In this document: positions 1-9,861 of the stretch, piece by piece
Position numbering within the stretch: position 1 is the stretch's first letter
Layout: every line of letters starts with the position of its first letter
Assembly: GCF_017811815.1 (NCBI RefSeq)
Contig: NZ_JADKZI010000003.1
Coordinates: forward strand, 62,001-126,000
DNA length: 64,000 nt
From: Flavonifractor sp. AGMB03687
GTDB lineage: Bacteria > Bacillota > Clostridia > Oscillospirales > Oscillospiraceae
Direction of reading: 5' to 3'
Position numbers and translations under genes: made by a program
The notes under the pieces: generated by a model
The model's input: the letters and a program-made list of their open reading frames with translations, nothing else
Databases searched by the model: none
Told to the model about the DNA's origin: nothing

Positions 1-884
1 GGGACACCATCATTCTGGAGAGCTGCGAGTACTGCAACTCCTTCCTCTCCTTCTTCCCCACGGTGGCCGTCATCCTCAACATTGAGGCCGACCACCTGGA
101 CTTCTTCAAGGACCTGGACGACGTGGAGCATTCCTTCCGTGCCTTCGCCGACCGGGTGCCGGAAAACGGCGTGATCGTGGCCAACGCTGACGACGCCAAC
201 ACCATGCACACCCTGGAGGGAGAGACCCGGCCGGTCCTCACCTTCGGTCTGGAGGAGGGCGACGTCCACGCCGCCAACCTGACCTGGAACCGGGGTCTGC
301 CCACCTTCGATATCATCTACCGGGGCGAGGTCTTCACCCGGGTGGGCCTGCGGGTCCCCGGCGAGCACAATGTGAAAAACGCTCTGGCTGCCGCCGCTGC
401 CGCCATCTCCCTGGCGGTCTCCCCCAAGGCAGTGAGCGAGGGCCTCAATGCCTTCCGGGGCGCCGGCCGCCGCTTCGAGCACAAGGGCACCTACAACGGC
501 GCCGAGGTCTTTGACGACTACGCCCACCATCCCGGCGAGCTCCAGGCCCTGCTGTCCGCCGCCCGCACTCTGGGCTATGAGCGGATCATCTGCGCCTTCC
601 AGCCCCACACCTATACCCGCACCAAGGCCCTGTTCGACGACTTCGTCAAGGTCCTCCGCCAGCCCGACATCACCCTGCTGGCCGAGATCTACGCCGCCCG
701 TGAGACCGATAATCTGGGCATCTCCTCGCAGAATCTGGCCGACCAGATCCCCGGCAGCATCTACTGCCCCACCCTGGAGGATGTGACCGCCAGACTGAAG
801 GAGCTGGCCCAGCCCGGCGATCTGATCCTCACCGTTGGCGCAGGCAACATCTATACCGCCGGCGAGGCTCTGCTTCGGAAGTAA
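1..884 (+). CDS. murC: UDP-N-acetylmuramate--L-alanine ligase (C-terminal part)
   Basis: Cytoplasmic ATP-dependent ligase that joins L-alanine to UDP-MurNAc in peptidoglycan synthesis. The gene is cut by the window edge. The reading frame is open from base 3, upstream of an internal GTG at 63, and reads SCEYCNSFLSFFP before AVILNIEADHLDFF, a typical Mur ligase central-domain stretch. Further on come the C-terminal ligase-domain signatures DDYAHHPGE, FQPHTYTRT and AGNIYTAGE. About 293 residues are visible, so roughly the N-terminal third is missing. The next gene has its own promoter, so murC seems to end its transcription unit here. Confidence 0.96.
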   Translation, partial: DTIILESCEYCNSFLSFFPTVAVILNIEADHLDFFKDLDDVEHSFRAFADRVPENGVIVANADDANTMHTLEGETRPVLTFGLEEGDVHAANLTWNRGLPTFDIIYRGEVFTRVGLRVPGEHNVKNALAAAAAAISLAVSPKAVSEGLNAFRGAGRRFEHKGTYNGAEVFDDYAHHPGELQALLSAARTLGYERIICAFQPHTYTRTKALFDDFVKVLRQPDITLLAEIYAARETDNLGISSQNLADQIPGSIYCPTLEDVTARLKELAQPGDLILTVGAGNIYTAGEALLRK

Positions 885-890
885 CGCTCT

Positions 891-918
891 CTTTCTCTCG
901 CTAAAGCGAAAGAGAAAG
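891..918. terminator. Hairpin after murC
   Basis: CTTTCTCT pairs with AGAGAAAG and an inner CGC pairs with GCG around a TAAA loop; an AA bulge interrupts the stem. It lies seven bases after the murC stop. The following T-run is poor, so it is a weak intrinsic terminator at best. Confidence 0.4.
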
Positions 919-939
919 TTATACCACAAATTTCCGCTG

Positions 940-968
940 TTGACAAGGCTGTTAAATCGACGTACAAT
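940..968 (+). promoter_or_regulatory. SigA-type promoter of the ammonia-lyase gene
   Basis: TTGACA (940-945), a 17-base spacer and TACAAT (963-968). The match to the housekeeping consensus is almost perfect, so strong constitutive expression is expected. Confidence 0.8.
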
Positions 969-1030
969 GTCTATAGTATCCTGTCCCTTTTGTCCTCTTT
1001 TCACAAATATGAACAAGGAGTGGAATCGAC

Positions 1031-1432
1031 ATGGAAGAGAAGAAGTACACCTCGATGATCCGCCTGCGGATGTCCGCCAAGGACGCTCACTACGGCGGAA
1101 ACCTGGTGGATGGCGCCCATATGGTACATCTGTTTGGCGACGTGGCCACCGAGCTGCTGATCCAGTGTGACGGCGACGAGGGCCTGTTCTGCGCCTACAA
1201 CAACATTGAGTTCAAGGCGCCTGTTTACGCCGGCGATTTTATCGAGGCGTATGGTGAGATCACTCACATCGGCAACACCTCCCGCAAGATGAAGTTCGAG
1301 GCCCGCAAGGTGGCGGTGCCCCGCCCCGACATCAGCGACTCCGCTGCCGATTTCCTGGATGAGCCCATCGTGGTGGCCATCGCTGAGGGCACCTGCGTGA
1401 CCCCCAAGAAGTGCCAGCGCAAGGAGCATTGA
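1031..1432 (+). CDS. kal: 3-aminobutyryl-CoA ammonia-lyase
   Basis: Small hotdog-fold enzyme of 133 residues. In lysine fermentation the family removes ammonia from L-3-aminobutyryl-CoA to give crotonyl-CoA, which feeds butyrate formation. Nearly the whole chain fits the Kal family: [18 protein letters not shown] near the N terminus, then [32 protein letters not shown] and [15 protein letters not shown]. The start has AAGGAG nine bases upstream. A near-consensus promoter precedes it and a strong terminator follows, so it is monocistronic. The other lysine-fermentation genes (kamA, kce, kdd) are not in this window, which is unusual because they are normally clustered. Function is by family resemblance; a beta-alanyl-CoA substrate is the main alternative. 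Confidence 0.85.
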   Translation: MEEKKYTSMIRLRMSAKDAHYGGNLVDGAHMVHLFGDVATELLIQCDGDEGLFCAYNNIEFKAPVYAGDFIEAYGEITHIGNTSRKMKFEARKVAVPRPDISDSAADFLDEPIVVAIAEGTCVTPKKCQRKEH

Positions 1433-1450
1433 TTCCTTTCTCAAGGCAAA

Positions 1451-1495
1451 AAAAGTCCGCCGTGAAGCGTTGCTTCACGGCGGACTTTCTTTTTC
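1451..1495. terminator. Bidirectional terminator between kal and MATE gene
   Basis: AAGTCCGCCGTGAAGC pairs with GCTTCACGGCGGACTT across a short GTT loop. It has an A-run on the left and a T-run on the right, so it serves both converging genes. Confidence 0.9.
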
Positions 1496-1496
1496 T

Positions 1497-2867
1497 TTAT
1501 TGGGCCGCGGGCGTCCCGCTCCGCTCCGCCAGAATCCGTGGGAAGAATCGGAGGAACAGGATGGTGGTAACGGTGGCCGCTACCGCGTCGGCAATGGGCT
1601 CGGACAGGAAGGTGGCTTCCGCCGACACCAGGGCGGGCAGCAGCAGCAGACAGGCCAGAAAAACGGTTTTGCGGAACAGGGAACAGAACAGGGCCAGCCG
1701 CACATGGCCCAGGGCAGTGGTCTCATCCACCAGGGGGTACTGGATGGCCAGGGGCAGAATCATGGCGGTAAAGACCTTGATATACCGCACCGACCGGTCA
1801 ATGAGCTCCGGATTCTGGGTGAACAGCCCCACAAACACCGGCGACAGGGTGTAGGTAAACACCGTCATCAGGCCGCAGAAGGTGAGGCACAGCCCCACAA
1901 TGGACTTCATGGCCCGCTTGATGCGGGCGGCGTTGCCGGCGCCGTAGTTGAAGCTGATCACCGGCTGGGTGCCCAAGGTCAGGCCGCCCATGGGCATGGT
2001 GATGAGCAGCAGATAGCTCTGTACAATGGTGGCGCAGGTCACCAGGGTGTCGCCCAGCTCCGGGCCGCCGTAGCGCTGGAGCACGGTGTTGAGCACGATG
2101 AGCAGCACACTGTCGGTGGCGATGATCAGGAAGGGCGACAGGCCGAAGGCCACAATGCGCATCATGATGCGCTTGTCAAAGCCGCCCCACTTCAGGCGCA
2201 CCGGCATCTTTTTGCGCAGCAGCGAGCAGAGCACAAAGGCACAGGAGGCCATCTGGGAGATCACCGTGGCCAGAGCGGCTCCGGCCACGTCCAGCTCCAG
2301 GACAAAGATAAAGATGGGGTCCAGTACAATGTTGAGCACCGCGCCCAGCATAACGGTGGCCATGCCCAATCCGGAAAAGCCCTGGGCAATCAAAAAGCTG
2401 TTCATACCGGTGGCCATCAGGGCAAAGAAGGTACCGGCGGTGTAGATGGTCAAATAGGTATCGGCGTAGCCGAAGGTGGCCGGGCTGGCGCCGAACCACT
2501 GGAGCAAATGCCCCTTCAGCAGCAGGAACAGCCCCGTCAGCCCCACCGACAGCACCAGCAGCATGAAAAAGCTGTTGGACAGGACCCGGCTGGCCTCCTT
2601 CCGGTTGCCCTCTCCCATACGCATGGCCAGAATGGGCGAACCGCCCAGGCCTACCAGGGAAGCAAAGGAGCTGAGCAGGGTGACAATGGGGCCGCACACG
2701 CCCACGCCTGCCAGAGCCAGATCCCCGATCTCCGGGATATTTCCGATGTAAATGCGGTCGACGATGCTGTACAATACGCTGACCAGCTGGGCCAGCATGG
2801 TGGGAATGGCCAGCTTGCATACCAGGCGAAAAACCGGATCATTCCCCAAATCGTTGGTCCGTTTCAT
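1497..2867 (-). CDS. MATE family efflux transporter
   Basis: Multidrug and toxin extrusion (MATE) family membrane protein of 456 residues with about twelve hydrophobic segments. The N-terminal half has the family pattern (LAIPTMLAQLVSVLYSIVDRIYIG, then GLGGSPILAMRMGEGN). The C-terminal half contains PMGGLTLGTQPVISFNYGAGN, the duplicated counterpart. Such proteins export drugs or cationic metabolites using a Na+ or H+ gradient; the substrate cannot be told. A longer frame opens at 2897, but the ATG at 2867 has GGAGGAGG upstream at good distance and gives the usual MATE N terminus. A promoter lies just upstream (2896-2924). Confidence 0.9.
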   Translation of the reverse strand: MKRTNDLGNDPVFRLVCKLAIPTMLAQLVSVLYSIVDRIYIGNIPEIGDLALAGVGVCGPIVTLLSSFASLVGLGGSPILAMRMGEGNRKEASRVLSNSFFMLLVLSVGLTGLFLLLKGHLLQWFGASPATFGYADTYLTIYTAGTFFALMATGMNSFLIAQGFSGLGMATVMLGAVLNIVLDPIFIFVLELDVAGAALATVISQMASCAFVLCSLLRKKMPVRLKWGGFDKRIMMRIVAFGLSPFLIIATDSVLLIVLNTVLQRYGGPELGDTLVTCATIVQSYLLLITMPMGGLTLGTQPVISFNYGAGNAARIKRAMKSIVGLCLTFCGLMTVFTYTLSPVFVGLFTQNPELIDRSVRYIKVFTAMILPLAIQYPLVDETTALGHVRLALFCSLFRKTVFLACLLLLPALVSAEATFLSEPIADAVAATVTTILFLRFFPRILAERSGTPAAQ

Positions 2868-2895
2868 GTCTCTCCTCCTCCAGGCAGTCCACGGC

Positions 2896-2924
2896 ATTAT
2901 ACCTCTTTTTTCCCCGCTCGTAAA
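2896..2924 (-). promoter_or_regulatory. Promoter of MATE gene
   Basis: On the minus strand TTTACG (2924-2919), a 17-base spacer and a perfect TATAAT (2901-2896). The predicted transcript starts about 20 bases before the ATG at 2867. Confidence 0.65.
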
Positions 2925-2963
2925 GGGGGTGAACGCAGGGGATCTCTCCCTGACGCGAAGGGT

Positions 2964-2990
2964 TTAGCACTCTCATAAGATGAGTGCTAA
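2964..2990 (+). promoter_or_regulatory. CIRCE operator upstream of clpB
   Basis: TTAGCACTC, nine bases, GAGTGCTAA: a perfect CIRCE inverted repeat, the binding site of the heat-shock repressor HrcA. It lies 87 bases before the clpB start. A TATACT at 3031-3036 could be the -10 element, but no good -35 is visible. Confidence 0.95.
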
Positions 2991-3077
2991 AAATTCACAC
3001 TCCGTTCATGATTTTTGGGTTGCAGGGGACTATACTGAGGACAAACAAAAAGCTGCCCCTTGAAAGGAGTGTTTTTT

Positions 3078-5711
<2,634 letters not shown>

Positions 5712-5719
5712 GCATAATA

Positions 5720-5759
5720 AAAAGCCGGGGCCGTGCAAAAGCACGGCCCCGGCTTTTTT
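5720..5759. terminator. Bidirectional terminator after clpB
   Basis: AAAAGCCGGGGCCGTGC and its exact complement enclose an AAAA loop and are followed by a T-run. It serves clpB and the converging HD-domain gene. Confidence 0.92.
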
Positions 5760-5763
5760 GTAC

Positions 5764-6426
5764 TCACAGCAGCGCCAGTCCGTTGATCACCAGCTTGAAC
5801 TGCAGTCCCAGATATTCCGCCGCCCGGCGGCACAGGAGCATCCGCTCCAGAAAGATCTCAAAGTAATCCATCACCGCACAGAACTCGGTGTTGATGGTGA
5901 GCGTCAGGGTAATGGTCCCGGCGGCCCGGTCCAGGGCCAGGTCGGAGCGCTCGGCGGCGTAATTGACCCGGTCATGGATGTCAAAGCTCTGGTGTTCCTT
6001 GTTGCGCACCCGGCTGCGGCGCACGTCGGTCTTGTCCGCCAGGATGAGGGCAGCGGCCACCGGATTCACCGGGAAGGCGGTGGAGTCGTCGTGGTGGCCA
6101 ATGGCGGTAATGACAGCGGCTACGTCGGCGGGCTCCATGCCCATGTTGTCCAGAATGCGGAAGGCCATGGTGGCCCCGCTGATGGCGTGGTCATGTCGGT
6201 TGACCACATTGCCGATGTCGTGCATGAAACCGGCGATCCGCGCCAGCTCCTGCTGATGGGCGTCATAGTCCAGCTGATCCAGAATATCCGCGGCCACTTG
6301 GGCGCAGCGGGTCACATGGGCAAAGCTGTGTTCGGTAAAACCCAGGGCCAGCAGGGACTGGTCAGCCTGGGTGATATAGGTGCGGATCTCCTCGGACTCC
6401 CGCACCATTGAAAACGTAACGTGCAT
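5764..6426 (-). CDS. HD domain-containing phosphohydrolase-like protein
   Basis: Soluble 220-residue protein with an HD-domain metal site: His37 in FAHVTRC, the HD pair at residues 69-70 in FMHDIGN, His78/His80 shortly after, and Asp131 onward in ADKTDVRRSRVR. HD proteins usually hydrolyse phosphate esters or nucleotides, including (p)ppGpp or cyclic nucleotides. No second domain is present to narrow the substrate. AAAGGAG precedes the ATG. It is a single gene converging on clpB and sharing its terminator. Specific function unknown. Confidence 0.8.
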   Translation of the reverse strand: MHVTFSMVRESEEIRTYITQADQSLLALGFTEHSFAHVTRCAQVAADILDQLDYDAHQQELARIAGFMHDIGNVVNRHDHAISGATMAFRILDNMGMEPADVAAVITAIGHHDDSTAFPVNPVAAALILADKTDVRRSRVRNKEHQSFDIHDRVNYAAERSDLALDRAAGTITLTLTINTEFCAVMDYFEIFLERMLLCRRAAEYLGLQFKLVINGLALL

Positions 6427-6537
6427 TCTTTCCCGCTCCTTTCCGGCGGCGTTACCGCCTGTTTCATCATAGCCAAGGCGCCGCCCCTTTGCAAGTACCC
6501 CACCATGAATTTCTTTTTTATTCTTTGTAAAAAAGCG

Positions 6538-6566
6538 TTGACAAACCCGTTTTCATGTGCTACTAT
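6538..6566 (+). promoter_or_regulatory. Promoter of the tRNA cluster
   Basis: TTGACA (6538-6543), a 17-base spacer and TACTAT (6561-6566), ending 37 bases before the first tRNA. A perfect -35 box fits high stable-RNA expression. Confidence 0.8.
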
Positions 6567-6603
6567 ATTCTGGCTGACGTACTTAGTGGTGGTCAGCGCC
6601 CAT

Positions 6604-6677
6604 GCGGGTGTAGTTCAATGGTAGAATCCCAGCCTTCCAAGCTGGTCGCGTGGGTTCGATTCCCATCACCCGCTCCA
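6604..6677 (+). tRNA. tRNA-Gly (TCC)
   Basis: Acceptor GCGGGTG pairs with CACCCGC; anticodon loop CTTCCAA; T-arm GGGTTCGATTCCC. The 3' CCA is encoded. Confidence 0.96.
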
Positions 6678-6680
6678 TAC

Positions 6681-6757
<77 letters not shown>

Positions 6758-6791
6758 TCGTCTTCCTGTGTGAGACGCAAATCAGTTCTAT

Positions 6792-6868
6792 GGTGGATGT
6801 AGTTCAGTTGGTAGAGCATCGGATTGTGGTTCCGAGTGTCGCGGGTTCGAGTCCCGTCATCCACCCCA
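6792..6868 (+). tRNA. tRNA-His (GTG)
   Basis: Anticodon loop TTGTGGT. Acceptor GTGGATG pairs with CATCCAC, and the extra G at 6792 faces C6865, the identity pair of tRNA-His. CCA is encoded. Confidence 0.96.
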
Positions 6869-6885
6869 TAAAACGCATGGCGGAA

Positions 6886-6912
6886 GGGCCGGAGCGTCCG
6901 CTCCGGCCCCTT
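6886..6912 (+). terminator. Terminator-like hairpin inside the tRNA cluster
   Basis: GGGCCGGAG pairs with CTCCGGCCC and is followed by CTTTG. It separates Gly-Arg-His from Gln-Lys; either read-through or a separate start would serve the last two tRNAs. Confidence 0.55.
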
Positions 6913-6931
6913 TGCTATTAACCAGCTATGT

Positions 6932-7006
6932 TGGGGTGTAGCCAAGTGGTAAGGCACGGGACTTTGACTCCCGCATTCGCTGGTTCGAGCCCAGCCATCC
7001 CAGCCA
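6932..7006 (+). tRNA. tRNA-Gln (TTG)
   Basis: Acceptor TGGGGTG pairs with CATCCCA; anticodon loop CTTTGAC; T-arm CTGGTTCGAGCCCAG. CCA is encoded. Confidence 0.95.
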
Positions 7007-7009
7007 TAT

Positions 7010-7085
7010 GACTCGTTAGCTCAGTCGGCAGAGCAACTGCCTTTTAAGCAGTGGGTCCGGGGTTCGAATCCCCGACGGGTCACCA
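7010..7085 (+). tRNA. tRNA-Lys (TTT)
   Basis: Acceptor GACTCGT pairs with ACGGGTC including one G-T pair; anticodon loop CTTTTAA; T-arm GGGGTTCGAATCCCC. CCA is encoded. It borders the AT-rich accessory pocket. Confidence 0.95.
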
Positions 7086-7092
7086 AATGAAC

Positions 7093-7146
7093 GAGGGCCG
7101 ACTTTTGGAACAGATTTTTTGGACTGTCCCAAAAGTCGGCCCTTGT
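7093..7146 (+). terminator. Long inverted repeat / terminator after tRNA-Lys
   Basis: AGGGCCGACTTTTGG-ACAG pairs with CTGT-CCAAAAGTCGGCCCT with one mismatch, then TTGTTTTA. This fits a terminator for the tRNA operon. The unusually long stem could also be a mobile-element end. Confidence 0.65.
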
Positions 7147-7292
7147 TTTATCCTCAAAGCCTTGCTATTCAAGGGGTTTGCCGAGACAAGCTGCTCGTAA
7201 GAATCTGGACATTAAAATCCAAACAGCTGAAAATGGCGGCAGAAGCAGTGGAAAATCGAAGATCCGAACCCCTCTTTCCAGAAACAGAACTT

Positions 7293-8381
7293 TTATTGTG
7301 TCCTAAAAAATGCGTCCTCATATTGCTCTGGCGTTTGAAGGTTCAGAGTAGTATGCGGGCGCTTTTGATTATAGAAAGCAATATATTCGTCGATCTTCTT
7401 TCGCAGCTCAGCTTCGGAGCGGTAGTGATTGCGATAAAACGCCTCCTTCTTGAACACAGCGAAGAACGATTCCATCACAGCGTTGTCGTGCGGCGTTCCC
7501 GCGTTGGAAAACGACTGTGCGATCCTTAATTTTTTCAGCAGCTGACGGAACGCATGGGAAGTGTATTGACTGCCCTGGTCGCTGTGGAAGATCAAATTTT
7601 CTCCCGGCGTTCGGGTGTCGTAGGCCATTCTGAGCGTCGCTGTAATCAGCTGTGTACTATTGCGTGTGGATACTTTATGGGCAATCACTTTCCTGGAATA
7701 TAAATCTACAATGGCGCAGAGGTAATAATATCGATCCTTCAGTTTCATGCAGGTAACATCGCTGACCCAAACACAGTTCGGAGCTTCTGCATGAAATTGC
7801 CGCTATAAAATGTTCGACTTCCGCTCGTAGCTGTTTGATTTTTTCCACAGTCGTTTAGAGGTGGTGGATACGCTGCTCAGCCCCATCTCGCTCATAAGTT
7901 CCCGCACCAATGTTGTACCAGCGCGGTAGCCTCGCTCATGAAGCACAGCACAGATCTTCTCGCTTCCAAATGTCTGCCGGCTTTCCTCAAAGATTTCCTG
8001 AATTGCTGCTCGCAATTCTTCCCGATGTTTGGCATAGGAACTGTTATCCCGTTTGTTCCGCTTGATGTGGTTGTAAAAGGTTCCCCTCGGAACATCTAAG
8101 GCTTCACAGAGAACATGGACACTAAACTGGCCATAAAATGGCTCCAATACAGCAAGCTTCTCCTGCGTTGTCGCGTTGGCAATCGCAGGAATAGATTTTA
8201 GAACCGCAATGATTTGTTCCTGTTTTTCACAGCGGCGGAGAAGGCTGTCGAAATCTTTGGGGGTAACTGTACGGGCGCTGTTCTTGGATTCAACAGGCCG
8301 ATAGGTCTGAATCCACGTGTAGAAGGTACTTCTGGAAATCTGATGCTCCTGGCAAATCGCAGAAACAGTTTTGCCGTTCAC
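7293..8381 (-). pseudogene. IS3-family transposase, broken by an in-frame amber codon
   Basis: Two open segments, 8381-7803 and 7748-7293, lie in the same frame. The first (192 codons) has an N-terminal helix-turn-helix (SAICQEHQISRSTFYTWI) and an HTH_21-like part. The second is the rve integrase core with DLYSRK, HSDQGSQYT and NAVMESFFAVFKKE, i.e. the second Asp and the Glu of the DDE triad. The first catalytic Asp lies in VSDVTC, just downstream of a TAG stop at 7805-7803 and upstream of the second segment's ATG. One TAG therefore splits an otherwise continuous frame. The 5' end is also damaged: the first segment has only a GTG at 8381, and a TAA stands three codons upstream. The element is probably immobile unless TAG is suppressed or a partner acts in trans. 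Confidence 0.88.
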
Positions 8382-8450
8382 GGCAATTTAAGTGTATAGG
8401 GAGTTCACAAAGCACGGCAATGATTCTTTTAGCTTAACCCCGCATTAACC
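7293..8450 (-). mobile_element. Degenerate IS3-type insertion sequence
   Basis: The span is set by the transposase remnants. I could not find convincing terminal inverted repeats or a target duplication, so both outer ends are uncertain. The element sits between the tRNA cluster and the DUF2971 gene. The 147 bases between the tRNA terminator and 7293 hold no recognisable gene. Confidence 0.7.
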
Positions 8451-8453
8451 TGT

Positions 8454-9509
8454 CTAAGTTTCGATATACGGTATATCAGAAGCGTGCACCTTGTTCACCA
8501 AATAACTCATTTGGTTTTTTTCCAAAAAATATTTTATGCTGTCTATGGTTTTAGATTGTTTTAGTCCAGGGCCAACGACAATTTCACAAATCGGTATTTT
8601 TGATAGCGGCTTGCAATTGAGATCCATTAGTTTATATTTTACATATGGAAGCACGATCCCTCCTCTGTTTCGGTAATGAATTCTGTATGCCTCATCAGAT
8701 CTTTTAACAGAATTATCTACAAAACGGCATTCTGCTTCCCCACTAAACCCACGATGTTTTAACTGTGGGTTCAATCTAAATATTAAATCGGACAGGAAAT
8801 CTGATGCAGCTATAGTTGCAATTTCGGCTGAACTCTTCGCTTGATTATTGAAACATGTGAGACCCATATCAATTGCTTGCTCGACTAATTCAAGTTTTTT
8901 CTTGTCTTCATAGAGCACTGAAATTGGAAAAAAGTGATGCTCATATTTAGGGCAAACATTTTCGGGTATATTATTATATTTTTCTAATAGTTTTTCATAC
9001 ATTTCTTTCCTTATTAGACACATACCAGGAAGTGAATGGCATTGAGAAAAATCAAAGCCAATAGCTACTCCGCTTTCTTTCCCGTATCCACGCCACATTT
9101 CCAGTGAGTCCCTATTATATGAAAAGCTGATAGAAAAAACATCTTTACTGGATATCGGAAAAACCCCATCGGATATTTCCTTATCCAGGCTTTTGATAAT
9201 ATTTTGAAGGACTTGTTTCTCTGGTTCTGAAACATTAGCAATTCTTTGCAGTATACGCTCTCTGAACAACTCTTTGCCATGCAAATACTCTGATTTATCA
9301 TTCATGAATGCAATATGGGACGCCCACAGCTCATGGTTTTCCATGATACTAATAAATCCTGATATATCTGTATAATGGTACACATTGTTAATTTTCAATA
9401 GTCCAAATTGTCTTCCTAATACGCTCATTCCACTTATTGGGTTACCAGAAAATTCTGCGCTGAATTTTAGCATACTTTCAAAATCAACTGGGTGATTCGA
9501 CACATCCAT
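8454..9509 (-). CDS. DUF2971 family protein
   Basis: A 351-residue soluble protein. The segment VYHYTDISGFISIMENHELWASHIAFMNDKSEYLHG matches the start of the DUF2971 domain; EMWRGYGKESGVAIGFDF and RFVDNS-HYRNRGGIVLPYVKY follow. The family is of unknown biochemistry and is often found in accessory and defence-rich islands, which is known only as a tendency. The start has GAGGAG ten bases upstream. Base composition is clearly AT-richer than the surrounding core genes and codon use differs, indicating recent acquisition. It has no partner gene; the IS remnant lies downstream. Confidence 0.8.
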   Translation of the reverse strand: MDVSNHPVDFESMLKFSAEFSGNPISGMSVLGRQFGLLKINNVYHYTDISGFISIMENHELWASHIAFMNDKSEYLHGKELFRERILQRIANVSEPEKQVLQNIIKSLDKEISDGVFPISSKDVFSISFSYNRDSLEMWRGYGKESGVAIGFDFSQCHSLPGMCLIRKEMYEKLLEKYNNIPENVCPKYEHHFFPISVLYEDKKKLELVEQAIDMGLTCFNNQAKSSAEIATIAASDFLSDLIFRLNPQLKHRGFSGEAECRFVDNSVKRSDEAYRIHYRNRGGIVLPYVKYKLMDLNCKPLSKIPICEIVVGPGLKQSKTIDSIKYFLEKNQMSYLVNKVHASDIPYIET

Positions 9510-9613
9510 TTTAAGTACTCCTCAAAATTTTTTGTGTGAGTTTTATAAGCTTTTTACATTATATCATCTAAAAATATGGTTTTCAATTTTGGCATCTATA
9601 GTGTTGCGATGTT

Positions 9614-9849
9614 CCAAAAAGAAGGACATCCGAAAGGATGTCCTTCTTTTTGGTTTCGCCGCCCGAAGGGCGGCTTCCCCTGTTTGATTGAAATGCTCGG
9701 GGCAACTGAATTGCCCCTGCGCCAAGGTTTTGGACCGCTGGTCCAAAACACTTGTACGGCGCAAAAGCGCCGCCCCATTGTGTGGGGCCCAGTGGCTTGT
9801 GTATCTTTCTTTTTGCTTCAATGAGGGGCGCGACAAAGTCACGCCCCTC
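9614..9849. repeat. Array of seven consecutive hairpins
   Basis: Seven palindromes follow each other. 9614-9653: 18-bp perfect stem with GAAA loop. 9658-9674: GCCGCCC/GGGCGGC. 9699-9717: GGGGCAA/TTGCCCC. 9727-9749: GTTTTGGACC/GGTCCAAAAC. 9757-9772: CGGCGC/GCGCCG with AAAA loop. 9772-9788: GCCCCA/TGGGGC. 9823-9849: GAGGGGCG/CGCCCCTC, probably the spoIIE terminator region. Open frames across it are by-products. The array fills the gap between the DUF2971 gene and spoIIE. Function unknown. Confidence 0.85.
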
Positions 9850-9861
9850 GTTTCCATTTCT

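Noticed and set aside
1470-2978. Long plus-strand frame opposite the MATE gene
   Set aside because: Gly/His/Gln-rich shadow of a GC-rich gene on the other strand; no start signal and no family resemblance.
7146-7292. Integrase remnant or attachment site after tRNA-Lys
   Set aside because: The bases around 7160-7190 faintly recall integrase-end sequences, but no reading frame and no duplicated tRNA 3' end could be shown.
9614-9849. CRISPR array
   Set aside because: The seven hairpins differ from each other and there are no equal repeats with spacers; no cas genes in the window.
9564-9857. 97-codon minus-strand frame across the hairpin array
   Set aside because: Its codons consist of palindrome arms; no ribosome site. 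The repeats explain the open frame.
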